A DNA stretch of 64,000 nucleotides, taken from contig NC_087067.1 of the NCBI RefSeq assembly GCF_963678635.1, forward strand, positions 51,144,233 to 51,208,232, read 5' to 3'. Source of the DNA: Symsagittifera roscoffensis (lineage: Eukaryota > Xenacoelomorpha > Acoela > Convolutidae). A model generated the notes under the pieces. The model was given only the letters and a program-made list of their open reading frames with translations, was not told where the DNA came from and did not search any database. The translations under genes were made by a program, and so were the position numbers. Positions 21,901 to 30,671 of this stretch are shown here, piece after piece. Each line of letters starts with the position of its first letter. Position 1 is the stretch's first letter.

Positions 21901-24900
21901 AAATAACTTGTATTGGTTCAATGGGCCAATTACATTTTGATTCATCTATGAGTGAATTGAGGTATCTAGCGTCGAGAACGATTTTTAATGATTCTCCTTT
22001 AGCTAGAATGATAACAGGGTTGATGAATGTGTTGCCTTTTGGTTGTTCTTCTTTGTTAACTGGTGATATAATGTTGTATTGTTCTAAAATATCGAGTAAT
22101 CTGTTCACTTTATCATGTAAGTGAATTGGTACTTTACTTGCTCTCTGTTTTTTGAAAACTGCGTCTGGTTTTAACGGGAGATGTAGTGATGAACTGATTT
22201 TGCCAACATCGAATTTTGATGTTGCATAGACTGATGAATATTTAATTAGCTGTTTGGCTAATTTTTCGAATTCGTCTTGTGTTATTTGTGAATGTTGGAA
22301 ATTAAACATTGTTAAAAATTTCTGTTGGTCCTCTGTGTAGTTACCTATGTTGAATGTAGGTTTGAAATATGGAGTTTTTGTGAAATAATCCGTATTTCTG
22401 TTTTCGTTACTTATTATATTATTTATAGATAATTCTTCATTAAGAATTGTAGATTGGCAAATATCTAGTAATTGGAGTATATTATTTACGCGATAGGCTT
22501 TTTCGTGTATTGGTGATATTGTAGCGTTGGTTTCGCAGTATCCTAAAAGTCCTAAAGGTAATGTTACTTGGTAAGGTGTGTTGTTATAGACATGTAAAGA
22601 AATGATATCGGAATTCGAATTTTTCAAATATTTTATGGATGAGATTGTGATTTTGAAAAATTTATGAATAGGTTTGAATTCAAATTCTGACATATAAAAT
22701 TTTTGTTTGTTTTGTTCTTTATCATATTGGTGAACTTGTTTGATTGAAAAATTATAGATATTTCCTGATAGTGGTTTTAGGTGTTTTCTTTGTTTGTTAA
22801 ATATCGGGTAGAATTTTGAAAAGAATGGTGGTTGTTTATTTAATCTTTGAAAAAATGTTAAGGATGTTTCTTTTGTTTTTTTATATTTATCTTTGATTAA
22901 TATTTTACTATTTAGTATGTTAATTGTTGGTATATACTTCGAAATAAATGGTATTCCAATGATATTATATTTAATGTCAGTGATATGGAATATTTGTTTA
23001 AATGGCTTATTTAAAATTTTGCTTTGTTCCATTGTTCTGGTGGGGAGGAGAAATAATTGGATTTTTCCGTAGTTTATCAATGTTGATCCTTGTGCTGTTG
23101 CTAACTTACTGGAGGTTTCAAGAGGTATTAACTTTGGGTGTAAAGTTTTTATTTCATTCCATGTGGGGATGTTTATTATGTTTGATTCTGCTCCTGAATC
23201 AATTAAAAAATCTATTTCAAGGTCTGGTGGTTGAAATTCTTTATTTCTTGGGCTTTCTAAGAGAAATGGTATTGTCCAAATTTTTTCTTTGGGTTGTTCT
23301 TTTTGTATATTTTGATAAATGTGGTTTGTATTCAAGCATTTTGTTTTGGTATTTTTATTGGTTTGATCTGTAGTGTTAATCTCGTTTGTTTCTTGCGTCG
23401 TTGGTGTGGAATTTATGGGTGTAGTGTAATAATTTTGAAGAAATTCTGATTGATTTTCATATATGTGTGATGAAAAGGGTTGTTCATATATGACAGATTC
23501 ATAGTCATTTTCGACTTTTATCATATTGATAGAAAGAGTGTTTTCAGTATCACTTTCTGAATCTGATGATGTACAGTTTATTTGATTGAGTTGTAACTTA
23601 TCAGTTACTGTGTCATCAATACCTGGAGGGTCTGATGTTGTTTCTGGGTTAGATTGTACTTGATTGATTTGTCTTTGATGTTTAGGTGTACTACTTCTGT
23701 GGCGATTATTAGAATTATTATAGTTATTATTATTCCGGTGTGGTGATTGGGAATAATTTCTATAACAATTATTATAACTTGGGTGTCGATTTTGTGAATT
23801 ATTTCGCGATCTGTTTTGGTAATTATTGTTTGGTCTGTTATAGTTCGATCTATTATATGAGTTATTCCTTGATCGATTGTTCGGGTAATTCTGGTTTCGG
23901 TTGTTTGAATAACTTCTATTTCGATTATAGGAGTAGTTTCTATTCCTATTGTATGATGAATTTCGTGATTGGTTGTTTGGATAGTAGTTATTTCTTGATT
24001 GGGAATTAGATCTAGAAACAAATCGTTGTGTGTTTGAATTTGATCTGGAGTAGTTATTTCGACTATTTGGTCTATTGTAGTGATTTTGTGATGAATTATA
24101 CGTATTTCTTCGTTCTGGTGATCTTCCTCTATAACTTGAGTTATATGGTGATTGATTTCTTGTATAATTTGTATTGTTCGGGAGTGGTTTTCCTGAACTG
24201 TTGTTGCTGTGGACTGTTTTGTTCGGTAGATTTTGATCTTTTTTCATGTATTGATAGAATGATTTATTTGGTTCTTTATATTTTTGAGGTTTATTTTGAT
24301 TATCTTGCTGTTTTTGTCTACATTCGGAAATACTATGTCCGTATCGTCGGCAATAATTACACCATTTTTTGAAAGATGGTTTGCCTTTAAAGTTTGGGTT
24401 CTTTTCGTAGATATTGAGTATTTCAGTGATTTTTTCAACGAGGTCTGTCTCTGATTCCTGTATATTATTAATATTAGTGGGAGTCGTTTCAATTCTGTTA
24501 ACGTATTGTAATTTCAGATTTTCCGTTTCTTCTAGTTTCATCGTGATTTCTGCTTGTTCTAATTTGTCTACTAGTTTTCGAAAATCTAAATCGGGTTCTC
24601 GAATTGAAGAAGGATGTGATGCTCTCTTTTTTATTGCTATTTTCCTTAATTGTGGTGTTAAGGTCATCATTAAGATTTCTGTCATCTTTGTGTTTTTATA
24701 GTCATGTGTATTTAATGAATATGCTTTTCGAACTAGTGTTTCGATTCGTACTGCTATTTGCTTGATGGTTTCCTTTGGTAATCTGCGAATTTCATTAGAT
24801 AAAACTCTTTGTTGTTGTTTGTTTCTTTCGGAGTCAAACATTTTTGAAAATTCTTGTGTAAATCTTTTCCAGTTTGATTTTATTTCTAGAGGTAGTACTG

Positions 24901-26884
24901 AAAACCATTTTTGGGCTGCGCCATCTAAGGTTGTTTGTATTAACGCTGTGCGTCGATGTATCCAATTTTGATGTAGTGGCGTATTTATTGGTTCAGGTCC
25001 AATATTTAAAATCAGGTTTGCTGTTACTGCATTTAAATAATCTTCTACAGAATATTCAGGGTCTGTTCCTGTGAAAACCATTAAAGGTTTGTTTGATGTT
25101 ATTGATGATCCACCCATAAGGTATGGATTCATTGTCATTTGTAATGATTCTGCTGCATTTGGCATTTGAGAAAAATTTGAAAGTTGGTTTCTTGTTATCT
25201 CATGTTGTTGGAGATAATATGGGAGTGGTATTTCATTTTGCATTTGTGATGGTTGATACGAGTGTGCAGTCATTGGATTTTGTTGTTGAATTGGTTGAAA
25301 AGATTGTGTATTAATTTGATTTTGTTGTTGAATTGGTTGTTGATTTTGTGCATCTATTGGTTGTGGAGAAAAATTTCTATGATTTGTACGTGTTCTCTGT
25401 ATTCCTTGTCTACGATATTCTTGAGTATTTTGTGCAAATATATCTGGTTGTAAGAAATCATCATCTGAGGATAAATAATCCATTTGATAAGATGTCTGTT
25501 TTTTATTTTTATTTTGTTGAAAAAATGGGTAATTTTCACTGTGATCCCGTGGAGGATTTGTTTGGAAATTTGTTGAATTAGGTTGGGCCATTGGGTTATC
25601 CCAATTTCGAGATCTTGTATATTGGTTAAAATTTCTTTGTGGTTGATTATATGTTTTTGATGGATGTGTATAATTATAATTATGGTCTGCAAAGTTGTTT
25701 CTAGTGAATGTTTTGCGTGTTTTTGGTGGTATTGTCATGGGTCTGTATGTTTGGTAATCCATATGTGAATATTTAGGGGCAACCGAAGGTTTAACGGTTG
25801 ATTGTAAGGTTACCTGTGTTTGTGAAGGATTTGTATTTCTTGGTGTTGTTAAATTTGGGCGTATTGGTGAAATACTTTGTTGTGTAGTTGTTGTGTGTAC
25901 AATTTCTTCATTTATGAAGTGTGATGGTGTCTGGATATCTTGTTGAGTAAGATTCCTAGTTCCATTGAGGTTTTCATTGTGTATAACTGTAGAGTTTAAA
26001 CTATTATTTTGTGTATCGGGTAAAAATGTATTATAGTTTAATGGTGTTGCATCAATTGTTAATGGTATTACTCTTACATAATCTCTTATGTAAGATATTG
26101 TACCTATTGCTTGACTTGAGATTGATTGTGGAAAGCTTATAAATGCGGGATGAGACCATTCGGGGTCCCAAACATAATCTGATTGTTCTGTGATAGCGGT
26201 ATCATCGTTCGAATTTTGGGGTCTAAAATTTTTTCTTGCTTGTGCAATTAAATCAATATTGTGTGTGAAATAATCTATTATGAACCATGCCAAAATTTTT
26301 TGTAGATCGTGTTTTGTATGTTGTGAAACGTCGTCTTTCGTGAAATTTTCTTTAATGATGTTTAAATAACTAGAGAGTAGTGTGATTTCATGTCGTACTC
26401 TTAAATGTTTAGATGTTTCTGTCGGTGAGACATTTGTTATTGGGATTTCGTTTTCTAATATCGAAATATAACTATATATTATTGCGAAAACTTCATTGGT
26501 GAATATGGAGTTTGCTCTTTGTGAGTTATGGTATTGGATGCTTTTTATATATTCTGAAAAAACTTTTGAAAATTCTAAATCAAGATCGTCTGTTTGAATT
26601 GTATATTTTCTATTATTATGGTTTGGTGAGGTGAATTCTATGGAGTAGATTCCATACTGTTGTGTTATGTTGCATATATCTTTTAGATAGTGATCTATGA
26701 TTTGTCTTTTGATTTTTACATCGGGGAACTCTGTTTTACATGGACTGATTCCGGGTTCAAATAAATTTACGAGTAAATTTTGACAAAATATGTGTTGTCC
26801 TCTATCAGTATCTGCGTCTACTATAAAAGGAAAGATTTCATCATCATCTGGAGTTTCTTCACCTGGGGTGTGCGTTGAACTCAT
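18935..26884 (-). CDS. Gag-Pol polyprotein, single ORF (2,649 aa), Ty3/gypsy type
   Basis: One frame encodes the structural and replication proteins with no internal stop or shift. Approximate residues: N-terminal Gag 1-600 with Gln/Asn-rich stretches; capsid-like retrotransposon Gag domain 600-790; CCHC zinc knuckle at 841-854 (CNYCRRYGHSISEC); Arg/Ser/Asn/Tyr-rich low-complexity region 900-1,070; aspartic protease near 1,225 (FLIDSGAESN); reverse transcriptase about 1,560-1,790 with YLDD near 1,735; RNase H from about 1,880 (AMCDASNFG) to TLSRN; integrase with HHCC finger from about 2,240, catalytic D-D-E in FDTKGP, VTDNGTEF and NGLVEG (2,319, 2,379, 2,411); GPY-type module near 2,590 (LRKGPYQII). 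All key residues are present, so it looks functional. Domain order assigns Ty3/gypsy. Having Gag and Pol in one frame means they are not made in unequal amounts by frameshifting; the ratio must be set otherwise. Confidence 0.95.
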   Translation of the reverse strand: MSSTHTPGEETPDDDEIFPFIVDADTDRGQHIFCQNLLVNLFEPGISPCKTEFPDVKIKRQIIDHYLKDICNITQQYGIYSIEFTSPNHNNRKYTIQTDDLDLEFSKVFSEYIKSIQYHNSQRANSIFTNEVFAIIYSYISILENEIPITNVSPTETSKHLRVRHEITLLSSYLNIIKENFTKDDVSQHTKHDLQKILAWFIIDYFTHNIDLIAQARKNFRPQNSNDDTAITEQSDYVWDPEWSHPAFISFPQSISSQAIGTISYIRDYVRVIPLTIDATPLNYNTFLPDTQNNSLNSTVIHNENLNGTRNLTQQDIQTPSHFINEEIVHTTTTQQSISPIRPNLTTPRNTNPSQTQVTLQSTVKPSVAPKYSHMDYQTYRPMTIPPKTRKTFTRNNFADHNYNYTHPSKTYNQPQRNFNQYTRSRNWDNPMAQPNSTNFQTNPPRDHSENYPFFQQNKNKKQTSYQMDYLSSDDDFLQPDIFAQNTQEYRRQGIQRTRTNHRNFSPQPIDAQNQQPIQQQNQINTQSFQPIQQQNPMTAHSYQPSQMQNEIPLPYYLQQHEITRNQLSNFSQMPNAAESLQMTMNPYLMGGSSITSNKPLMVFTGTDPEYSVEDYLNAVTANLILNIGPEPINTPLHQNWIHRRTALIQTTLDGAAQKWFSVLPLEIKSNWKRFTQEFSKMFDSERNKQQQRVLSNEIRRLPKETIKQIAVRIETLVRKAYSLNTHDYKNTKMTEILMMTLTPQLRKIAIKKRASHPSSIREPDLDFRKLVDKLEQAEITMKLEETENLKLQYVNRIETTPTNINNIQESETDLVEKITEILNIYEKNPNFKGKPSFKKWCNYCRRYGHSISECRQKQQDNQNKPQKYKEPNKSFYQYMKKDQNLPNKTVHSNNSSGKPLPNNTNYTRNQSPYNSSYRGRSPERRNTYNSSQNHYNRPNSRNNYSRSNSNTQRFVSRSNSQSRNNYYPNNQSRNSSYNRNRNYSYNRNRSYSNNRNQNYPNNRSRNNSYNRSNYNRPNNNYQNRSRNNSQNRHPSYNNCYRNYSQSPHRNNNNYNNSNNRHRSSTPKHQRQINQVQSNPETTSDPPGIDDTVTDKLQLNQINCTSSDSESDTENTLSINMIKVENDYESVIYEQPFSSHIYENQSEFLQNYYTTPINSTPTTQETNEINTTDQTNKNTKTKCLNTNHIYQNIQKEQPKEKIWTIPFLLESPRNKEFQPPDLEIDFLIDSGAESNIINIPTWNEIKTLHPKLIPLETSSKLATAQGSTLINYGKIQLFLLPTRTMEQSKILNKPFKQIFHITDIKYNIIGIPFISKYIPTINILNSKILIKDKYKKTKETSLTFFQRLNKQPPFFSKFYPIFNKQRKHLKPLSGNIYNFSIKQVHQYDKEQNKQKFYMSEFEFKPIHKFFKITISSIKYLKNSNSDIISLHVYNNTPYQVTLPLGLLGYCETNATISPIHEKAYRVNNILQLLDICQSTILNEELSINNIISNENRNTDYFTKTPYFKPTFNIGNYTEDQQKFLTMFNFQHSQITQDEFEKLAKQLIKYSSVYATSKFDVGKISSSLHLPLKPDAVFKKQRASKVPIHLHDKVNRLLDILEQYNIISPVNKEEQPKGNTFINPVIILAKGESLKIVLDARYLNSLIDESKCNWPIEPIQVILTKINGKYFTTADMNSAYNQMPLDEQSRRLTQFVIGNQQYEFNRLFYGISIGPAAFSAFMSKIFRPLILKKNAITYLDDVFMQSQTKDEMFNVLEKYHQILQNENLKAAPDKSHFFLTRVKFLGHNIERKTITPLKSRIDAIQKLQPPTNKKKIQEFLGMLNFLSKYVYKMQLYLRPFYNILRQQNNFEWNTEHQTRFEEIKKLLTEQISNTIPDSNQPFYAMCDASNFGIGAALLQSHNGTNKMNLISANSRLFTQAELRLSTLMRECTAIIYTLTEYEFLILGSKHPTVLFTDHKPIIFLFTQKSNPNHRVYRFQLILMKFPNLHIVWTAGKNLALPDTLSRNTPPELLTRKTTVEIPKNIKFYLAENETSPRLECKYAVKTDIEQSQINSLQHFPLYLDCQNNHYEVDLLGTSTFKPIPYSQWIKNNTQQKRTKQHPPKKDHFPLIEKEDLTDKINLSGPQTNDSKYTINQVFDLHDPLDTIPLSKLEIENIFLPPTETITISTLKQYQNLDPVIRQLKSWHKYKTKPIKADSTILGNKTLLRYFRKFNNTTINENTDLLEYNLNESTVPCLPISMILIAFNISHTQNIKGHSGSEKTYSNFIQNFYFPNAPIWIKVLCNDCIVCQLNKPYPNQKQIAQKQDFKGQSLYFNHRISFDTKGPISPSSEGNSYIMVIVDAFTHYVALNPVPHCNAYYAYTTLYEHWIAKFGLPEILVTDNGTEFINNEIITLCHLYNIKHKPRTSHAPWTNGLVEGMNRSLQEYLRCIINGNDTKYTEWSADVKLFPLAYNSQITTTLGMSPYEMVFNQKPRKPIMFTANSHKNAQGYCQPNKDSICYNLPLHTHDEDHFHHPQILKLASGTHTEWILNRDKKHNEIYQKITKKLLQRQNINEQINSRFTPASELKIGTFVLIPNFNTQKGISKKLQPLRKGPYQIIAKPTDVTYKITDSNTKEIVQHRNNLLPYYPKEYALRELTQLYSFTGLKII

Positions 26885-27326
26885 TTTTTCGTTCGATTAC
26901 TGTTAATATGTAATTATTAATGTGTCGAATTGGTTGATTCCAATTGTATAAATGTACTGGTTTGTGTTTGTACTGCTTTTTTATTCTTCTTTTTCCTCTT
27001 TGTGATGAATTTGAAGTTGTTTCTGAGTCAGAGAAATATAATTGATCGTGAATTGGGCAATTTTTATCTATTGATTCTTTTAGTTTGTAAAGTTCGTCTA
27101 AACTGTTGGTTTCTGATTCTGAAAATGCGTTTCGATTTTTTGAAAATCTTTTTCGTGTTATTTGTCTTTGTTTCGTTATTATTTTTCTTTTTAGTGTTTG
27201 TCGTTTTGTTCGAATGTATCCAACTGTTTGTGTATGAGGTGTGATTACAAGTTCGTATTTTTTGTTATCTATTTCACAATTGTGTAAAACGATTGTTTGT
27301 TTATTTCCTAGGTTTTTAAATGACAT
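26859..27326 (-). CDS. Basic pre-Gag ORF of the giant element (155 aa)
   Basis: This lies between the leader and Gag-Pol, overlaps the Gag start by 26 nt and uses a different frame. The product is Lys/Arg-rich (e.g. KRQTLKRKIITKQRQITRKR) with a middle Ser/Glu stretch and no membrane segment. A separate basic protein ahead of Gag is unusual for gypsy-type elements. It could be an RNA- or nucleus-binding accessory protein, or an upstream ORF that modulates Gag translation. No family was recognised. Confidence 0.55.
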   Translation of the reverse strand: MSFKNLGNKQTIVLHNCEIDNKKYELVITPHTQTVGYIRTKRQTLKRKIITKQRQITRKRFSKNRNAFSESETNSLDELYKLKESIDKNCPIHDQLYFSDSETTSNSSQRGKRRIKKQYKHKPVHLYNWNQPIRHINNYILTVIERKNEFNAHPR

Positions 27327-28560
27327 AAGGTTTAGAATGACGGATGCAAAGGGTTGTTAAATGATTTCTATTTTCCTAAACTGTTAGTTCTTACGATTTT
27401 TTGGTTAGCTTAACCTGGGTCTGTTTGTTCAGGGTTGGAGAGAAAAGTATATCGATTCCGAAGAATGATTTTTTACTTTCTCGTGGCTAGTATAAGTTAA
27501 GGTGTTAACTTACTTAATCTTACTTAGGGGTAGTGATTGTGTTCAAGGTTTGGAGAATAGTAAATCGATCCACAAGGTTCAGGTATAATTAGAACGCGAC
27601 TAGTTCGTTAGATACTATTTTAAACTTACTAAGTCTAAGATTTATCCTGGGTCTGGTAAGAGGGGGGGTCAAGTGAAGGATGAATAACCGAAGTTCTTCA
27701 CTGTTTATCCTAATTTGAATGATTAGTTTTGTTTAAAAATTTCTATTAGTCTTAGGTCTTTAGAAAGGGTTGGGTAGTGAATCGACGTTTGAGGTCGTTA
27801 GACACTAATTAAGTGGGTGGGGGAGAACAAAGTTGTTCTGTTTGATCCAAGGATAAGCCTTGATGATCAAATTTGAAATTTAATTAAGTAGAAAATGATT
27901 TAAGATCCAAGGATAAGCCTTGATGATCTGGTTTTAAAATTAAGTGAATTTAAGTTTTAATAAAATTTTAAATGTGTGTAAAGGAAAGATTTAGTGTTTT
28001 GATGATATTAGTGGGTTTATGATTGCTGTTATGTTTTAGATGATGAAGCTGGAACAACAGGATGATTTATGATTACTAACCATTTATTGTCATGCTACTA
28101 ATTTTTATTTTTATTTTCCAATAAATATTTTTCAAACATTTTTTGTATAATACTGCAGAGTTTTAGGAAAACGATCTTAGATCTTTTTATCAATCGTTAT
28201 TGTATATTAATAAATTTGTTTAGCGCCTGAAATGATTTTGAAGAGTAACTTCAAGGTTTTATGTTTGCAAATGGAAATCTAAATTCATTGCAAGTAGTAT
28301 TCGAAATATAAAAGTTTGTTCTGGCTTTTGCCGAACTATCATATAACTATACGGCAAGTTTCTACTTTGTCGTATGTCGTCTTTGGTTCGAGGTCTTCTT
28401 CCAATTCCGGGTAGTTCTGTTATGGTTCGGAATATTGGCTCTGATCTATTGAGTCGTAGAGACATTTCGATTAAATTATTGTCGTATAACATTTTTGTAA
28501 ATGTTTTTGTCTAATTTCTAATCTATTTTGGTTAATTCTAATCTATTAAGGTCTTGTTCG
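27327..28560 (-). promoter_or_regulatory. 5' leader of the giant element, with repeats
   Basis: A 1.2-kb non-coding leader. A 25-nt sequence starting GATCCAAGG and ending TTGATGATC occurs at 27,844-27,868 and 27,904-27,928; each copy is an imperfect palindrome (CAAGG/CCTTG arms). Looser repeats of a GTTGG...ATCGATTCC-type motif occur near 27,432, 27,542 and 27,764. A 77-codon ORF at 28,259-28,492 is the first ATG frame of the transcript and may be an upstream ORF. Known gypsy elements carry insulator or enhancer repeats in this position; that role here is inference. Confidence 0.5.
28259..28492 (-). CDS. Short upstream ORF in the leader (77 aa), doubtful
   Basis: It begins 89 nt inside the 5' LTR and would be the first AUG-initiated frame on a full-length transcript. 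Sequence is mixed and basic (RRPRTKDDIRQSRNLPY) with no known domain. It could be a regulatory upstream ORF, a first coding exon of a spliced mRNA, or chance. Confidence 0.25.
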   Translation of the reverse strand: MLYDNNLIEMSLRLNRSEPIFRTITELPGIGRRPRTKDDIRQSRNLPYSYMIVRQKPEQTFIFRILLAMNLDFHLQT

Positions 28561-28578
28561 AGACTTATGGTCGCACCA
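28561..28578 (-). promoter_or_regulatory. Primer-binding-site candidate of the giant element
   Basis: Two nucleotides inside the 5' LTR the sense strand reads TGGTGCGACCATAAGTCT. It starts with TGG as expected for annealing to a tRNA CCA end. I could not match it to a particular tRNA with confidence. Confidence 0.5.
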
Positions 28579-28580
28579 GA

Positions 28581-28988
28581 TGAGTTAGGACCGAAGTGTA
28601 ACTCATAGAGTAATTTCGGATAGGGTACACCGTCTGCTCGTCACGCTATCTTATTTTCGGCCGGATAGATTCGTGCAACTTCTTAGTCTAATACCGATCC
28701 TAATCTTACTCTTATACTATCTAGTCTCAGGTTGTTTAACTAGTCTCTGCTAGGCTCAATAGATCTAGGGTATACTGGTTTATTGCGGCTGCTGAAGTGC
28801 TCGGGAGAGTCCAACTAATTTCTAAGTTAAATTCAAATCTCTCTGGTGCTGAAATTACAAGTAACTTCAGCACTTACAAATAAGTGGGTTGTTAGTTAGA
28901 TGGATCATGATTGGTTAATATTAAATACTTTACATTGGTAAAACATTTAATTTATCCAATCATAAAATGTAGTTTAGATCAGGTTCCA
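28581..28988 (-). repeat. 5' LTR of the giant element
   Basis: 408 bp, indistinguishable by eye from the copy at 10,070-10,477, with TG/CA termini. It should carry the promoter for the minus-strand transcript. The sense strand contains AATAAA at 28,779-28,784, as in the other copy. The duplication CTAG follows at 28,989-28,992. Confidence 0.92.
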
Positions 28989-28992
28989 CTAG
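28989..28992. repeat. Target-site duplication, right copy (CTAG)
   Basis: CTAG directly follows the LTR end at 28,988 and matches 10,066-10,069. The remaining 346 bp up to the next element at 29,339 show no gene. Confidence 0.85.
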
Positions 28993-29369
28993 GTAAGTCT
29001 CTTTTTTGAATTTTTGCTCATTTCTTGGCAAATTTATTCATTGCGAAATTGAAATGAAGAGGTTTTCTTGATGCTTTTTCTAAAAAAAGTTTTGTTTTTG
29101 GGACGTTAAAAGTGACGGCTTATTGCAACAATCCTCCTCTTTCAGCAGAACGTTTTATCTTCTCATTCATTTCCCGGAAAAGGTCAAAATATTCAGGAGG
29201 GTTGCAGATCAAAATTATTTAAGCAGGAAGGTAATTATTTAAAATTTTCAATGGCAAAAAATGACCGTTACTCGTCTGGAGGTATATAATTCTATAACGA
29301 ACCTCCTTTAGAAGTTGTTTTCCCCATGTCTTAGTAAGTTGAACCAGTTCAAGACAAGTATTTATTTTA

Positions 29370-30671
29370 CAGTCGTGGACAAAAGTCTTTGCACTCCTTT
29401 TCGACATTGAAAAAACAAGAAACAAAAATGTTGATTTCTCAATAACAACAAAATATAGAACAAATATTTTTTGCACACTGTTCAAGCATCTACCGAGCGT
29501 CCTTTCGCCAGCCAACACAAGTTTAATTCGTTTTTGCAAGGATCTGTAAATTCATTTGATTGTAAATTCATCAATTCGGTTCCATTCTTCCTTCGCGACC
29601 TCCCACAGCTCATCGAGATTTTGTGGGTTCCTGACGTTTATGCGGTCTTTCAAAATCTTCTATGGGTTTTCAATGATGCTCAAATCAGGGCTTTGTGGCG
29701 GATAATTGTGGAGCAGTGACACGTTCTTGGAATAGAGAAATTGGAGGGTCGACATGGAGGTATGAATTGTTGCCCCATTTTGTTGAAAAAACATGGATGG
29801 GTCGCAGCACAAGTCGGGAAATTCTTGCTGGAGTATCCTTTGATACTGATCTGAATTCACTGTACCCTGACACTTCACTAGTGTGCGGCACCCATCACTC
29901 CTGATAGCTCCCCAGACCATCAGAGACTTGGAGAACTTTGTTGTTTCTCTACAGTATTTTGACACGTGCCTGGCGTTAACTGGGCGCTGAACAAACTGTT
30001 TTCGCCATGGGTTAATTTCCAACTTAGATTCATCCGTGAAAACGACTCTATTCCAGTCACGAAGCGCCCTGTCTTTTTTTGATCGACAGAAGTCTATTCT
30101 GTTCCGGATATGAGTTGGCGTTAATTTGGTTTTGGGTGCAGCAATCCGCCCATATAGGCCATTTCTGCATAGATACCGACGTATTGTTCTATCTGACACT
30201 GCCTCAACTTCAGGCTTTTCTGTCTTCAGCTGTTTTGCGGTGCAGAAGGGGTCAATCTTGCTTTGACGAACTAAGCGCTTTTCTGTGCGCTTTCCAAGCG
30301 CTCTCGGTCGTCCAGATCTTGGTTTGTCGCACTGACTGAAGCCATCTCTGTCTCTTCTCAATATTCTAAAAAGCGATCTCCGGGAAATATTCAACGTTGT
30401 AACAAAATCAGCAGTTTTGTATTTCTGCTTAAGGAGCTCAAGAGCGCGTTTTTTCAAGTTGATGTCTATCTTTGGCTTTTTAATCAGAAGATTGATTGTT
30501 GAATGGTATTTAATTAACATCGCTATGTTTGCAATTGTTTTACTAATTACGTGTCAGAAGTTCACATTCACAGGCATGATAGTTAATGAGAAAAACTACC
30601 TCAAAAATTGGGAAGTTTTCGTCTTTTTTGCTCAGTTAAATAAAGAGTGCATAAACTTTTGTCTATGACTG
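29370..30671 (-). mobile_element. Tc1/mariner-type DNA transposon (decayed)
   Basis: Terminal inverted repeats begin CAGTCRTRGACAAAAGTYTW (29,370 onward and the inverse ending at 30,671). TA is duplicated at 29,368-29,369 and 30,672-30,673. The length of 1,302 bp is typical of Tc1. It encodes one broken transposase on the minus strand and sits inside a solo LTR. Confidence 0.92.
29437..30520 (-). pseudogene. Tc1-type transposase, inactivated
   Basis: The intact part (30,520-29,660, 286 codons) has the N-terminal helix-turn-helix pair (ALELLKQKYKTADFV, then a GRPRALGKRTEKRLVRQ linker) and the DDE catalytic core. The first Asp is in VVFTDESKLEINPW. The second catalytic Asp appears replaced by Asn (FFQQNGATIHTS). 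The Glu is in SIIENP, directly followed by TAG where the family has Trp. Homology continues past the stop (KILKDRINVRNPQNLDELW) to a second in-frame stop (TGA near 29,555) and fades near 29,437. Two stops and a lost catalytic residue make it non-functional. Confidence 0.9.

Larger units (their letters stand above)
10070..28988 (-). mobile_element. Giant intact Ty3/gypsy-type LTR element with envelope-like and accessory ORFs
   Basis: Two 408-bp direct repeats (10,070-10,477 and 28,581-28,988) that look identical by eye bound an 18,919-bp unit. CTAG is duplicated on each side (10,066-10,069 and 28,989-28,992). All genes read on the minus strand, so the 28,581 copy is the 5' LTR. In sense order: primer-site candidate, 1.25-kb leader, a 155-aa ORF, Gag-Pol (2,649 aa), 0.87-kb spacer, two small membrane ORFs, a 377-codon ATG-less frame, an 872-aa envelope-like ORF, a 182-aa ORF, a 336-aa ORF open for 111 more codons upstream, and a 1.6-kb 3' region. 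The Pol order protease-RT-RNase H-integrase with a GPY-type module is that of Ty3/gypsy (Metaviridae). The size is about two to three times that of common gypsy-like elements. Identical LTRs and open frames imply recent insertion. Confidence 0.93.

Noticed and set aside
28561-28578. Naming the priming tRNA of the giant element
   Set aside because: The TGG-led site is clear, but its complement did not match any tRNA 3' end well enough to name.
10066-28993. Classification as BEL/Pao because chuvirus-like glycoproteins are known there
   Set aside because: The RT-RNase H-integrase motifs, the GPY-type module and the 4-bp duplication fit Ty3/gypsy better.
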